Below, piece by piece: positions 53,517 to 62,175 of a stretch of DNA of 64,000 nucleotides. A program made the translations under genes and the position numbers. This stretch comes from DASSFZ01 sp035283185 (GTDB taxonomy: Bacteria; Chloroflexota; Anaerolineae; Fen-1058): assembly GCA_035283185.1 (NCBI GenBank), contig DATEUJ010000200.1, forward strand, positions 10,190 through 74,189. The letters are read 5' to 3'. The notes under the pieces are model-generated. The model made no database searches, was not told the origin of the DNA, and worked only from the letters and a program-made list of their open reading frames with translations. Each line of letters starts with the position of its first letter. Within the stretch, counting starts at the first letter, position 1.

Positions 53517-54674
53517 CTACGGCAAGTAGAATCTCGGGTTGATGAGGTCCTCGACGGTGCGGATCTCGAAGTGCAAGTGCGGCCCGCTGGAGCGGCCCGT
53601 CGACCCGACGCTACCGATCAGGTCGCCGCGCCGGACGGCCTGCCCGAGCACCACGTTGAAGCCGCTCAGGTGCGCGTACCACGAGGCGAAGCCGTTGCCG
53701 TGATCGATGCGGATCAGATAGCCGTAGCCGATTTCGGTCCAGCCGACGAATGACACGAAGCCGCCATCTGCCGCGTAAACCGGCGTGCCCGTCAGCGCGG
53801 CGATGTCGACCGCTCGATGACCGTACCAGTAATCCTGCGTGATCCGGCCGACGACCGGCCACTGAAAGCGCCCTGTGCCGCGCGCGCCGGTAGGAATCGG
53901 GCCGTTGTAGGCGGTGACGAGCTTGGGAACGTACGGCTTGCTGCCGCCGGCGACGATCAGCTTCACGCCGGGCGTACTGGCGTAATCGGGCGCCTGAAGC
54001 TGATTCCACTCGTTAGCCGCGCCGGTGATCGCTCCGACGTCGACCTTGTACTTGGCGGCGATCGATTGGAGCGAGTCGCCCTCTTTCACCTCGTGATACA
54101 CGCCGTCGATGGGCAGGACGACGATTTCCTGGCCGATACGCAGCAGATCGGGCAAGTCCTCGACCGCCGGATTGGCCCACATGATGGTTTCAGGGTTAAG
54201 GCCATAGGCAGCGGCGATCCCCTGCACCGTGTCGCCCGGCTGCACGACGTAGACGACGATGTCGCGACGTGTCCGGTAAGGGATGCTGGTATGTGAATCG
54301 GCGAGCCGCGACACGGCATTGCCATTGCTGGCGAAGAATCCACGCGTGGCGAACAGCTCGAAGGACGGCTGCGGCAAGGGTTCGGCGATCGACGCGGACA
54401 GGATGCCGGCGGCTACCGAGTCGACGCGCGGCGCGGCGCTCACGCCGACGGCGATCACGGCCAGCAACAGCATCGTGATATGCATCGCGTATCGGCCCAG
54501 GCTCTCCCCGGCGCTGGCGAGCGCCATGCTTCCGACGGTCGTGACAGCCAACCATCTGACGGCGGCCGACCAAAAACGATGGGCCTGGAGAACGAGACCG
54601 CGCTCCGGCGACGACATTCGGCGATGGCCGGCTTGCGCCGGATTGACAAGCGGCGGGTGAGAATGGCTACCCAT
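53517..54674 (-). CDS. LysM-M23 peptidase 1
   Basis: The 385-residue protein has a membrane segment (YAMHITMLLLAVIAVGVSAA, about 63-82), two LysM domains (YVVQPGDTVQGIAAAYGLNP near 142 and HEVKEGDSLQSIAAKYKVDV near 193) and a C-terminal M23 domain. The zinc ligands are seen in YGHRAVDIAA and GPHLHFEI. It should bind peptidoglycan and cut peptide cross-links or activate amidases outside the membrane. It follows a paralogue by 30 bp on the same strand. The start is uncertain; MSSPERG at residue 20 is an alternative. Confidence 0.88.
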   Translation of the reverse strand: MGSHSHPPLVNPAQAGHRRMSSPERGLVLQAHRFWSAAVRWLAVTTVGSMALASAGESLGRYAMHITMLLLAVIAVGVSAAPRVDSVAAGILSASIAEPLPQPSFELFATRGFFASNGNAVSRLADSHTSIPYRTRRDIVVYVVQPGDTVQGIAAAYGLNPETIMWANPAVEDLPDLLRIGQEIVVLPIDGVYHEVKEGDSLQSIAAKYKVDVGAITGAANEWNQLQAPDYASTPGVKLIVAGGSKPYVPKLVTAYNGPIPTGARGTGRFQWPVVGRITQDYWYGHRAVDIAALTGTPVYAADGGFVSFVGWTEIGYGYLIRIDHGNGFASWYAHLSGFNVVLGQAVRRGDLIGSVGSTGRSSGPHLHFEIRTVEDLINPRFYLP

Positions 54675-54704
54675 GAGAGGATGGCGGCCGGTGGCGACTG
54701 CCTG

Positions 54705-55946
54705 CTACGGGGCTGGAAGGACGTTCCAGGGATTCGGGAGACTGCCCTGGTAGCGCGTCTCGAAGTGGAGGTGCGGCCCGCTCGAATTGCCGGTCGACCC
54801 GACCGCAGCGATCGTGCCGCCCTGCCACACGGTCTGACCGCAAGTGACGTAGATCTGGCTGAGGTGCCCGTACCACGTCTGCCATCCGTTGGCGTGATCG
54901 ATGACGACCAGGTTGCCGTAGCCGACGTTGCTCCAGCCTGCATACACGACGAATCCACTGTCGGCGGCGAAGACGGCGTCGCCGAGCCGGCCGGCAAGAT
55001 CCACGCCTTGATGCCAGGCCGAGTAGTTATAACCGCTGACCCAATGGCTCTTCGCCGGCCATATGAACGATCCACTGCCGACCAGGCCGCCGCTCACGCT
55101 GGAGCACAACCCCAGCGCAGGCGCGGCAACGCCAGTGGCAGTGCGGCGCGCAGCCTTAGGCAGTTCCCACCCCTTGAACTCTTTTTGACCGCCGGGCACG
55201 ATCAAGGTGCTGCCAGCCGGCGGCAGGCGACCCTCGAGCAGGTTGTTCCACTGCGCGCCCTCGACGACGATGGCGTCGACGGTGACCTTGTAGGCTGCGG
55301 CGATGCTCTCCAGCGTGTCGCCTTCTTGGATGGTGTGTATCACACCGCTGACAGGGGGAATCAGAAGCACGGTGCCGGGCAATATCTTGTGGGGATCGTT
55401 GTTCAGAGTTTCCTGATTGTTCCACAAGATGGATTCGGGCGAGACGCCGAAGCGGCTGGCAATCGTGAACAGAACGTCGCCCGGCTGCACCGTGTATTCG
55501 ATCACGCCGCGGCGCGGGCGGTCGGGAATGGCCGTATAGGGATCGGCCTGCCGCACGATATCCGACTGCGGATACAGCAGGGCGCCGCCGGCGGCGTACA
55601 GTGTGTAGTCGACGGACGCAAGCTCGAACGCCGAACTGGCGCGCAAGGGCGCGTTCGGAACAAGCTCGGGCTGGGCAATACGGACCGCACTGGCGCTGAC
55701 GACGATCGCGCCGATGGTCACGCCCAGAATCCCGGCATGCGAGATATATCGCGCGAAGTCGGTTCGGGTGAGATCGGTCGTAATGAACAGCGCCAGCCTG
55801 CCGAAGAAAGCAGCCAATCCTACCACGACCTGCGAAACCCGATCGGGCGTTATGGCAGGAAGTCGCGGGCTGCGCCTCACGGCGGGACCCCCCGCCTGAG
55901 ACGCGTATCGCAGAGCTGGGCGCGGCTTAAAGTCGGGAATATCCAT
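54705..55946 (-). CDS. LysM-M23 peptidase 2
   Basis: The 413-residue protein has the same plan as its neighbour: a membrane segment (HAGILGVTIGAIVVSASAVR, about 70-89), LysM domains (YTVQPGDVLFTIASRFGVSP near 150 and HTIQEGDTLESIAAAYKVTV near 203), then M23 with WHQGVDLAG and GPHLHFET. The two arose by duplication and probably act together in cell-wall turnover. A promoter (TTGTCC at 56022-56027 and TATAAT at 56000-56005 on the minus strand, 16-bp spacer) serves the pair. Confidence 0.88.
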   Translation of the reverse strand: MDIPDFKPRPALRYASQAGGPAVRRSPRLPAITPDRVSQVVVGLAAFFGRLALFITTDLTRTDFARYISHAGILGVTIGAIVVSASAVRIAQPELVPNAPLRASSAFELASVDYTLYAAGGALLYPQSDIVRQADPYTAIPDRPRRGVIEYTVQPGDVLFTIASRFGVSPESILWNNQETLNNDPHKILPGTVLLIPPVSGVIHTIQEGDTLESIAAAYKVTVDAIVVEGAQWNNLLEGRLPPAGSTLIVPGGQKEFKGWELPKAARRTATGVAAPALGLCSSVSGGLVGSGSFIWPAKSHWVSGYNYSAWHQGVDLAGRLGDAVFAADSGFVVYAGWSNVGYGNLVVIDHANGWQTWYGHLSQIYVTCGQTVWQGGTIAAVGSTGNSSGPHLHFETRYQGSLPNPWNVLPAP

Positions 55947-55999
55947 GGTGGGGACATTCGAAGGAGAGACGGCCAGCGTCGTCCCTCGAATTGCTTCGC

Positions 56000-56027
56000 A
56001 TTATACCACAGAGAGCGCCGAGGACAA
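56000..56027 (-). promoter_or_regulatory. Promoter of the LysM-M23 pair
   Basis: On the minus strand TTGTCC and TATAAT are separated by 16 bp, with the start near 55993 and about 45 nt to the ATG at 55946. Confidence 0.6.
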
Positions 56028-56147
56028 GTCCAGGCACACTATTTATAACCCACATATAGGGGGTAATCAGGCCATATACCCCCAGATATGGTGTAGGTAT
56101 ATCGTACAGTCTGGCTTTGTCAGGGGAAGAAAGACGTTTGCAAAAGG

Positions 56148-57416
56148 TTACATGCCGTCTCGGAGCGCGGACAAGAATTCGGCATTGGTCTTGGTGCGCG
56201 CCATACGCGCGAGAAACGCTTCCATGGCCTGCCCCTCGGACATGCCGCCATTGGAGTTGGTCATCTGGTCGAGCATGCGGCGAATGAGCCACGTCTTGCT
56301 GAGCGTCTCCTGATCGAGCAGGAGTTCCTCGCGGCGGGTGCCGGAGCGCTCGATATCGAACGCCGGGAAGACGCGGCGTTCTTGCAGCCGGCGGCTCAGG
56401 TGGAGTTCCATGTTGCCGGTGCCTTTGAACTCCTCGTAAATGACGTCGTCCATGCGGCTGCCGGTGTCGACCAGGCAAGTGGCGATAATCGTCAGGCTGC
56501 CGCCCTCCTCGATATTGCGGGCCGCCCCGAAGAATCCCTTGGGCGGGTAGAGCGCGGCCGGATCGATGCCGCCCGACAGCGTGCGCCCGCTCGACACGAC
56601 CGTGTTGTTGTAGGCGCGCCCCAGCCGCGTAATCGAATCGAGCAGGATGACGACGTGCCGGCCTCCTTCGACCAGGCGCTTGGCGCGGGCCAGCGCCATT
56701 TCGGCAACGTGAACGTGGCTCGTCGGCGGCTCGTCGAACGTGCTGCTGATGACCTCCGCCTCGACCGAGCGATCCATGTCGGTCACTTCCTCGGGGCGCT
56801 CGCCGATGAGGACGACCATCAGGTGCACGTCCAGATAGCGCCGCGAGATGGCATTGGCGATGTGCTTGAGCACGGTCGTCTTGCCGGCTTTCGGCGGGGA
56901 GACGATCAGGCCGCGCTGCCCACGCCCGACCGGCGCGATGATGTCGAGCAGGCGTGTCGTGAGGTTATTCGACTCGACTTCCAGGTTGAAGCGCTCGTTG
57001 GGGAAAATCGGCGTGAGCTTCTCGAAGACGGGCCGGGCCTTGGCGGCTTCCGGATCGAGGCCATTCACGGCCTCGACGCGAAGCAGCCCGAAGTACTTTT
57101 CGCTATCCTTCGGCGGGCGGACCTGGCCGACGACCATATCACCCGTGCGCAGGCCGAAGCGACGGATCTGTGACTGAGAGACGTAGACGTCCTCCGGGCC
57201 GGGCAGGTAGTGATCGCTGCGCAAGAACCCGATGCCGTCCTCGACGATGTCCAGCACGCCGCCGCCGAAGATGTATCCCTGCTCCTCGGCTTTGGCCCGC
57301 AGCAGCCTCAGGATCAAATCCTCTTTCTTGAGGCGGCTGGTGCCGGACAGGTTCATCGAGCGCGCCAGATCGCGCAGCTCGCCAAGCGTTTTAGATTCAA
57401 GTTCTATGAAATCCAC
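56148..57416 (-). CDS. rho: Transcription termination factor Rho
   Basis: The 422-residue protein has the Rho N-terminal helical domain (LGELRDLARSMNLSGTSRLK), the RNA-binding cold-shock-like domain (GFLRSDHYLPGPEDVYVS), and the ATPase with Walker A PPKAGKTT (about 175-182), Walker B HVVILLDSITRLGRAYN, and the Q/R loops (SGGIDPAALYPPKGFFGAAR). Rho is a hexameric helicase that ends transcription. It lacks the long insertion some actinobacterial Rho proteins have. A promoter at the end of glpX would give it a leader of about 400 nt. Confidence 0.96.
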   Translation of the reverse strand: MDFIELESKTLGELRDLARSMNLSGTSRLKKEDLILRLLRAKAEEQGYIFGGGVLDIVEDGIGFLRSDHYLPGPEDVYVSQSQIRRFGLRTGDMVVGQVRPPKDSEKYFGLLRVEAVNGLDPEAAKARPVFEKLTPIFPNERFNLEVESNNLTTRLLDIIAPVGRGQRGLIVSPPKAGKTTVLKHIANAISRRYLDVHLMVVLIGERPEEVTDMDRSVEAEVISSTFDEPPTSHVHVAEMALARAKRLVEGGRHVVILLDSITRLGRAYNNTVVSSGRTLSGGIDPAALYPPKGFFGAARNIEEGGSLTIIATCLVDTGSRMDDVIYEEFKGTGNMELHLSRRLQERRVFPAFDIERSGTRREELLLDQETLSKTWLIRRMLDQMTNSNGGMSEGQAMEAFLARMARTKTNAEFLSALRDGM

Positions 57417-57854
57417 GATGACACTCCGTGTAGTATTGCCCCTCAGAAACTGCGCCAGCCGCGAAGATTTTCAACCACGGACACCTGCACTGCGCCATGC
57501 ACCTCAAGCAGCGCGGTGCAAGTGTGACACGGACGCTCCGCGCACAGATATGGAGGGGCCGCCTTCCGTGACATCCGTGTAATCCGTGGTTAGCCTGAGT
57601 TGCGGCAGGACCGCGCTATGAGTCAGTGTGACGATATTAAACCAGGTCGTTGAATGCCCGATCAGACCGGAACGCTTCGATAAGACTTTCGAACCTGCTT
57701 CGGCAAAACGAACCCTTGAGCGGCGCGCTTCGAGGTCGTAGGCTCGAAAAGAGGAATCGCTAAGTCCGTAAGGAGTTACCAGGGAGTCTAGTCGCCGCTG
57801 TGCGACAAACGTGGAACCTCATACTAATTATAGCACGAGCAACTTGAAAGTCAA
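57417..57854. other. Long rho leader region, possible structured RNA
   Basis: On the minus strand the stretch from about 57820 to 57417 is transcribed ahead of rho. It contains a hairpin GTCGC-N6-GCGAC near its 5' end, several UUCGA/UCGAA pairs near 57660-57760, and an inverted repeat AACCACGGA/TCCGTGGTT between about 57473 and 57594. No open frame or T-run terminator is seen. It may be an autoregulatory leader, as some rho genes have, or a separate small RNA. I cannot assign a known RNA family. Confidence 0.4.
57827..57854 (-). promoter_or_regulatory. Promoter ahead of rho, at the glpX stop
   Basis: On the minus strand TTGACT (57854-57849) and TATAAT (57832-57827) have a 16-bp spacer. The -35 box abuts the glpX stop codon, and the transcript would start near 57820, 400 nt before rho. 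Confidence 0.65.
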
Positions 57855-58850
57855 CTATTCATACAAGCTGGTGAGCTGCGCCAACTTTTCCGCGCGGTGG
57901 ACGGCATCTACCGTGCGCACCGTTCCAGAACGACTGCGCATGACGACCGACGTGGTGCGGATGCCTTTGCTGGAATATTTCACGCCGCGCAACCACTCGC
58001 CATCGGTGATGCCCGTGGCGACGAAGAACACGTTTTCCCCACGCACCAGGTCGTCTGTCGTGAACACGCGGTCGAGCTCCAGGCCGATCTCCATCGCGCG
58101 TTGGCGCTCTTCTTCGTCGCGCGGCCACAATTTGCATTGGATTTCGCCGCCCAGGCATTTCAGGGCGCAAGCTGTGATGACGGCTTCCGGCGATCCGCCG
58201 ATACCCATGAGCATATCGACGCCCGACTCCTCAAAGGCGGACATCAGGCCTCCGGACACGTCGCCGTCGGGGATGAGCTTGATGCGCGCGCCGGCCGCGC
58301 GGATCTCCTGCAACAAGGTTTCATGGCGCGGTCGATCGAGCACGACGACGGTCACGTCGTTCACGTCCTTGTCGAGCGCCCTGGCGACGCGGCGCACGTT
58401 GTCTTTCACCGGCGCGTCGAGGCTGACCGCGCCCTTGGCCTGCGGACCGACGGCGATCTTGTTCATGTACACGATGTGCTGGGGGTTGTACATCGTGCCG
58501 CGCTCGGCCACGGAGACGACCGCGATCGCACCGGGCAGGCCCAGCGAAGTCAAGCGCGTGCCGTCGATCGGATCGACGGCAATGTCGACGAGAGGCGGTG
58601 TGCCCGAACCCAGACGCTCGCTATTGTACAGCATCGGCGCATGGTCTTTTTCACCTTCGCCGATGACGACGACGCCGTCCATGTTGATCGTGTTGAAAAT
58701 CGTGCGCATGGCGACGACGGCGGCCTGGTCGGCAGCATTCTTGTCCCCACGCCCCATCCAGCGTCCGGCGGCCATGGCTGCCGCCTCCGTCGTGCGGACC
58801 AGCTCAAGCGCCAGATTGCGATCGGGATCGATGGTCGGCGAAGCAGTCAT
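57855..58850 (-). CDS. glpX: Class II fructose-1,6-bisphosphatase GlpX
   Basis: From ATG 58850, with GAGGAGG seven bases upstream, the protein has 331 residues. GlpX motifs are AAMAAGRWMGRGDKNAADQA near 20-39, GVVVIGEGEKDHAPMLYN, VDIAVDPIDGTRLTSLG (metal-binding DPIDGT) and DMLMGIGGSPEAVITACALK. It removes the 1-phosphate of fructose-1,6-bisphosphate in gluconeogenesis, and some relatives also cut sedoheptulose bisphosphate. A longer frame to 58976 lacks support. The cloverleaf repeat copy B lies upstream. Confidence 0.95.
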   Translation of the reverse strand: MTASPTIDPDRNLALELVRTTEAAAMAAGRWMGRGDKNAADQAAVVAMRTIFNTINMDGVVVIGEGEKDHAPMLYNSERLGSGTPPLVDIAVDPIDGTRLTSLGLPGAIAVVSVAERGTMYNPQHIVYMNKIAVGPQAKGAVSLDAPVKDNVRRVARALDKDVNDVTVVVLDRPRHETLLQEIRAAGARIKLIPDGDVSGGLMSAFEESGVDMLMGIGGSPEAVITACALKCLGGEIQCKLWPRDEEERQRAMEIGLELDRVFTTDDLVRGENVFFVATGITDGEWLRGVKYSSKGIRTTSVVMRSRSGTVRTVDAVHRAEKLAQLTSLYE

Positions 58851-58982
58851 GTCACATCCTCCTCGCAAACGTAGGGGCGACCCCTGCGAAGCGCTCCGAG
58901 CGACGCGAGCGAGTCGCGGTCGCCCGCCCTTGGGCGGAGATCGCCCCACCCCAACGGGTTCACAGATAGAGTCCAAGAGCGC

Positions 58983-59060
58983 GTCTTCAAACCCATAGAG
59001 CGGGCATCCCTATGCCCGCTGTTGACGCATGGGGATGCGTCAACCACAGGGTTTTAAGAC
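58983..59060. repeat. Cloverleaf-like interspersed repeat, copy B
   Basis: Outer arms GTCTTCAAACCC (58983-58994) and GGGTTTTAAGAC (59049-59060) enclose hairpins GGGCAT/ATGCCC and TTGACGCAT/ATGCGTCAA, as in copy A at 38615. It lies between cdsA and glpX. Changes relative to copy A fall mostly in loops or keep pairing. Confidence 0.75.
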
Positions 59061-59065
59061 AGTCC

Positions 59066-59893
59066 CTAAGCCGTGGGCATCCCGGCAAACCAGGTCAGGT
59101 AGAGATAACCCGCCACGACTGAGAACAACAAGCTGTCGACTCGGTCCAGCGCGCCGCCGTGCCCAGGGATAAGCTGACTGGAGTCCTTAGCGCCTACCTG
59201 TCTCTTCATCATCGAGATCGACAGATCGCCCAGAGTTCCGATCGTCGCACCCAGCAGGCCGAGCGCCGCGCCGTGAATCGGCGGCAGCCCGAACATGGCG
59301 GCCAGCAGCACGTTTCCGGCGACGCCGGCGACGATTCCGCCTGCGATACCCTCCCAGCTCTTCTTTGGGCTGAGCGTCGGCGCCATCTTGTGGTGGCCGG
59401 CGCGCGACCCGACGAAATAGGCGCCGCTATCGGCCAACCAGGTGCCTGTCAAGACCAGAACAAGCCAGGCGGCGCCATCGTCGAACGCGCGGATCGCGAC
59501 GAACTGCCGTCCAGCCCAGCCCAGATACAGGCCGATGGCGACGGAGAGCGCCCAGTCGGCGGTGACCGTTGCCGTGCGATGCCGCATGTGCCAGACCAGC
59601 GAGCCTATCAACGTCAGGCTCACGACGGTGATCATCAGCCGCGCTTCAATGACGGTCGAATCAAGGAGCAGTGTGGCGACGAGGACAAACGCGACGAGCC
59701 AGATTGGCCGGTAGCCGCCCTGCTGCATCAGGCGAACAAATTCCTCCGACGCGAGCCCCAGCGCGACGGCCAGGAGAGCGACGAGCACCCAGTCCCCGAT
59801 CAGGACGGCCGCCACGACGAGAGGGACGAGCACAATGGCACTGAGCACGCGCGTCAGCAGCATAGTCGAGTAGTCGGCTAGTCTGGTCGTCAC
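59066..59893 (-). CDS. cdsA: Phosphatidate cytidylyltransferase CdsA
   Basis: The 275-residue membrane protein has about eight helices and the C-terminal CDP-diglyceride synthetase signature in RQVGAKDSSQLIPGHGGALD then RVDSLLFSVVAGY, preceded by SPKKSWEGIAGGIVAG. It makes CDP-diacylglycerol for phospholipid synthesis. The start is either GTG 59893 or ATG 59863 (MLLTRVLSAIV), the latter nearer to where helix 1 begins. It follows uppS by about 70 bp, in the usual cluster order. Confidence 0.93.
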   Translation of the reverse strand: MTTRLADYSTMLLTRVLSAIVLVPLVVAAVLIGDWVLVALLAVALGLASEEFVRLMQQGGYRPIWLVAFVLVATLLLDSTVIEARLMITVVSLTLIGSLVWHMRHRTATVTADWALSVAIGLYLGWAGRQFVAIRAFDDGAAWLVLVLTGTWLADSGAYFVGSRAGHHKMAPTLSPKKSWEGIAGGIVAGVAGNVLLAAMFGLPPIHGAALGLLGATIGTLGDLSISMMKRQVGAKDSSQLIPGHGGALDRVDSLLFSVVAGYLYLTWFAGMPTA

Positions 59894-59965
59894 AGTGTCC
59901 GCTCGTTAACAGAATCATCAACGACTCACGACCCGACTACACGACACTGCGACTAGCGGACAAGA

Positions 59966-60697
59966 TCAGCGCACAGTTGCGAGTTGCGCGGTCGTCAGCC
60001 CGAAGCGGCGCTCGCGGTTGGCGTAGTGATCCAGCGCCTTGCGCAGCTCGTGCTTGTCGAAGTCGGGCCAGAATACAGGGGTCGAGTACAACTCGGCGTA
60101 AGCGCCCTGCCACAGCAGGAAGTTGCTAATGCGTACCTCGCCGCTGGTCCGGATGATCAGGTCCGGATCGGGCTGGCCGGCCGTATACAGGTATCGACTG
60201 AAGAGAGCTTCGTCGACGTCGCCGGGCGCGACGCCGTCTGCCAAAATCGCGCGCACAGCGTCCAGGATCTCCTGGCGCCCACCGTAGTTGAACGCGATAT
60301 TGAGAATCAGCGTCGTGTTGTTGCGGGTCAGCTCGATCGCCTGCCTGATCTTCTCTTGCAGGCCGGGCCTGACGCCGTCCATGCGGCCCAGGTGACGAAT
60401 CTGCACGCCTTCTTCGTGAAGGGAGCGCATCTCGCGAACGATATATTCGTCGAGGATCGTCATCAGTCCGCTGACTTCTTCGGCGGGGCGGCGCCAGTTT
60501 TCCGTGGAGAATGCGTAGACCGTCAGAATCTTGACGCCGAAGTCCTTGCAAGCGCGCAGCACCCGGCGCAGGTTTTCGGTGCCGGCGCGATGGCCGGCGA
60601 GGCGCGGCAGGCGGCGGGCCTGCGCCCATCGGCCGTTGCCGTCCATGATGATGGCCAGGTGATAAGGAACGGCAGGGAGAGGTGCTGATTCGCCCAT
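59966..60697 (-). CDS. uppS: Undecaprenyl diphosphate synthase
   Basis: The 243-residue protein carries the cis-prenyltransferase motifs IIMDGNGRWAQARRLPRLAG (catalytic Asp about 19), TVYAFSTENWRRP, NIAFNYGGRQEILDA and DLIIRTSGEVRISNFLLWQ. It makes the C55 lipid carrier for cell-wall synthesis. The GC-rich hairpin at 60714-60761 separates it from frr. Confidence 0.95.
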   Translation of the reverse strand: MGESAPLPAVPYHLAIIMDGNGRWAQARRLPRLAGHRAGTENLRRVLRACKDFGVKILTVYAFSTENWRRPAEEVSGLMTILDEYIVREMRSLHEEGVQIRHLGRMDGVRPGLQEKIRQAIELTRNNTTLILNIAFNYGGRQEILDAVRAILADGVAPGDVDEALFSRYLYTAGQPDPDLIIRTSGEVRISNFLLWQGAYAELYSTPVFWPDFDKHELRKALDHYANRERRFGLTTAQLATVR

Positions 60698-60713
60698 GAG
60701 GATTCGCAGGCCG

Positions 60714-60761
60714 CCCCCCTCCGACTCCCCCCGTTCTGACGGGGGGAGGGAGGAGGGGGGT
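60714..60761. repeat. GC-rich double hairpin between frr and uppS
   Basis: Inner stem CTCCCCCCG (60726-60734) and CGGGGGGAG (60741-60749), with an outer CCCCCCTCC/GGAGGGGGG stem. It resembles the element at 44954-45015. Confidence 0.5.
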
Positions 60762-60766
60762 CACCG

Positions 60767-61324
60767 CTACACTTCTCGAATTTCTTGCTCTTTGCGCTCA
60801 CCCACCGCGTCGATCTGCTCCATGATCTTGTCGGTGAGTTTCTGCAGGTCGTCACGGCCGCGCTTGAGGTCGTCCTCCGAGATCAGCTTCTCTTTCTGCG
60901 CCTCACGCATCTGATCCTGCGCCTCGCGGCGGACATTGCGGGCGGCGACCCGCGCCTCTTCGACTCGCTTGTGCACGACTTTGACAAGCTCATGGCGTCG
61001 TTCTTCGGTCAGGCGCGGAATAGGCAGGCGAATGATCTTGCCATCGTTGTTCGGCGTGAGGCCCAGATCGGAGGCCAGAATGGCGCGCTCGATCTCTTTC
61101 AGGGAGCCGGGATCGTAAGGCCGAATGGCGAGCATCCGCGGCTCCGGCACGGAAATCGTGGCGAGCTGCTCGAGCGGCGTCGGCGTGCCGTAGTAGCTGA
61201 TCGGGAGCCGCTCGACCAGCGCAGGCGAGGCGCGGCCAGTTCGAATGGTCTTCAGATCCTGCTCCAGCACTTCGACCGACTTTTGCATGTGGTCTTCGGC
61301 AGCCTTGAGGATGTCTTTGACCAT
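60767..61324 (-). CDS. frr: Ribosome recycling factor
   Basis: From ATG 61324 (MVKDILKAAEDHMQKSVEVL) the protein has 185 residues, the normal length for RRF, with LKTIRTGRASPALVERLPIS near 24-43 and RLPIPRLTEERRHELVKVVH. It splits post-termination ribosomes together with EF-G. AAGGG lies about 9 bases before the ATG; the longer frame to 61390 has no support. It follows pyrH, its usual neighbour. Confidence 0.95.
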   Translation of the reverse strand: MVKDILKAAEDHMQKSVEVLEQDLKTIRTGRASPALVERLPISYYGTPTPLEQLATISVPEPRMLAIRPYDPGSLKEIERAILASDLGLTPNNDGKIIRLPIPRLTEERRHELVKVVHKRVEEARVAARNVRREAQDQMREAQKEKLISEDDLKRGRDDLQKLTDKIMEQIDAVGERKEQEIREV

Positions 61325-61406
61325 CGCGGGAACCCTTCGGAAGGCGGATGCAGATACCGATATTGTATGCGCGGTTGAGGATTGTGGCAAGTGCGACCGT
61401 GGCCGA

Positions 61407-62123
61407 TCAGCCGTGGATCAGCGTGCCGATGGGTTCGCCCATCACGGCGCGCTCGAGACCGTTGGGCTGCCACAGGTCGAGCACCAGGATAGGCATCTCG
61501 TTATCCATGCACAGCGAAATGGCGGTGGAGTCCATCACCCCCACCCGCAAATTCAGCGCCTCGATGTAGGAAAGCGACTCGAAGCGTTTCGCCTGTGGGT
61601 TGACGCGCGGGTCTTCGTGGTAGACCGCGTCGACCTTGGTGGCCTTGATCAGAACGTCGCATCCGATCTCCATCGCCCGCAGGGCAGCCGCCGTGTCGGT
61701 GGTGAAGTAGGGATTGCCCGTGCCGCCACCGATGATCACGACGCGGTCTTTCTCCAGGTGGCGAATGGCGCGCAGCCGGATGTATGGCTCGGCGATCGAC
61801 TGCATGGTGATCGCCGTCTGCACGCGCGTGGTGAGGCCGATGCGCTCCAGCGCATCCTGCAGCGCGAGCGCGTTCATCACCGTGGCGATGATGCCCATGT
61901 GGTCGGCGGTGGCGCGTTCCATGCCGTGCGCCATCCCATCCTTGCCGCGCCACAGGTTGCCCGCGCCTAAGACGATGGCGACCTGCACGTCGACATCTCG
62001 GATAGCTTTGATCTTGGCGGCGACTTCCTCGGCCTTGTCGGGATCGATGCCGAAGCCGCCCTTCCCGGCCAGCGCCTCGCCGCCGAGCTTCAACAGGATG
62101 CGCTTATACTTCGGAACGGGCAT
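61407..62123 (-). CDS. pyrH: UMP kinase
   Basis: From ATG 62123 (MPVPKYKRILLKLGGEALAG) the protein has 238 residues with the amino-acid-kinase fold motifs LGGEAL, VLGAGNLWRGKDG, GGGTGNPYFTTDTAAALRAM and KATKVDAVYHEDPR. It phosphorylates UMP to UDP. GAGG precedes the start. A 16-bp perfect hairpin lies between it and tsf. Confidence 0.95.
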   Translation of the reverse strand: MPVPKYKRILLKLGGEALAGKGGFGIDPDKAEEVAAKIKAIRDVDVQVAIVLGAGNLWRGKDGMAHGMERATADHMGIIATVMNALALQDALERIGLTTRVQTAITMQSIAEPYIRLRAIRHLEKDRVVIIGGGTGNPYFTTDTAAALRAMEIGCDVLIKATKVDAVYHEDPRVNPQAKRFESLSYIEALNLRVGVMDSTAISLCMDNEMPILVLDLWQPNGLERAVMGEPIGTLIHG

Positions 62124-62135
62124 AGAACCTCTGTG

Positions 62136-62170
62136 AAGATGACCGGCACTTGAGAAGTGCCGGTCATCTT
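62136..62170. promoter_or_regulatory. Perfect hairpin between tsf and pyrH
   Basis: AAGATGACCGGCACTT (62136-62151) and its exact inverse (62155-62170) are separated by 3 bp. It begins 5 bp after the tsf stop and ends 13 bp before the pyrH ATG on the minus strand. With only two T residues at the stem end it may be a weak terminator, RNase processing site or attenuator. Confidence 0.6.
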
Positions 62171-62175
62171 GAAAA

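Noticed and set aside
57640..57820. 6S RNA, tmRNA or SRP RNA on the minus strand
   Set aside because: Length and promoter fit a small RNA, but no diagnostic motif (tmRNA tag, SRP GGAAG loop) is present and I could not fold a 6S-type bubble; kept only as an unassigned leader.
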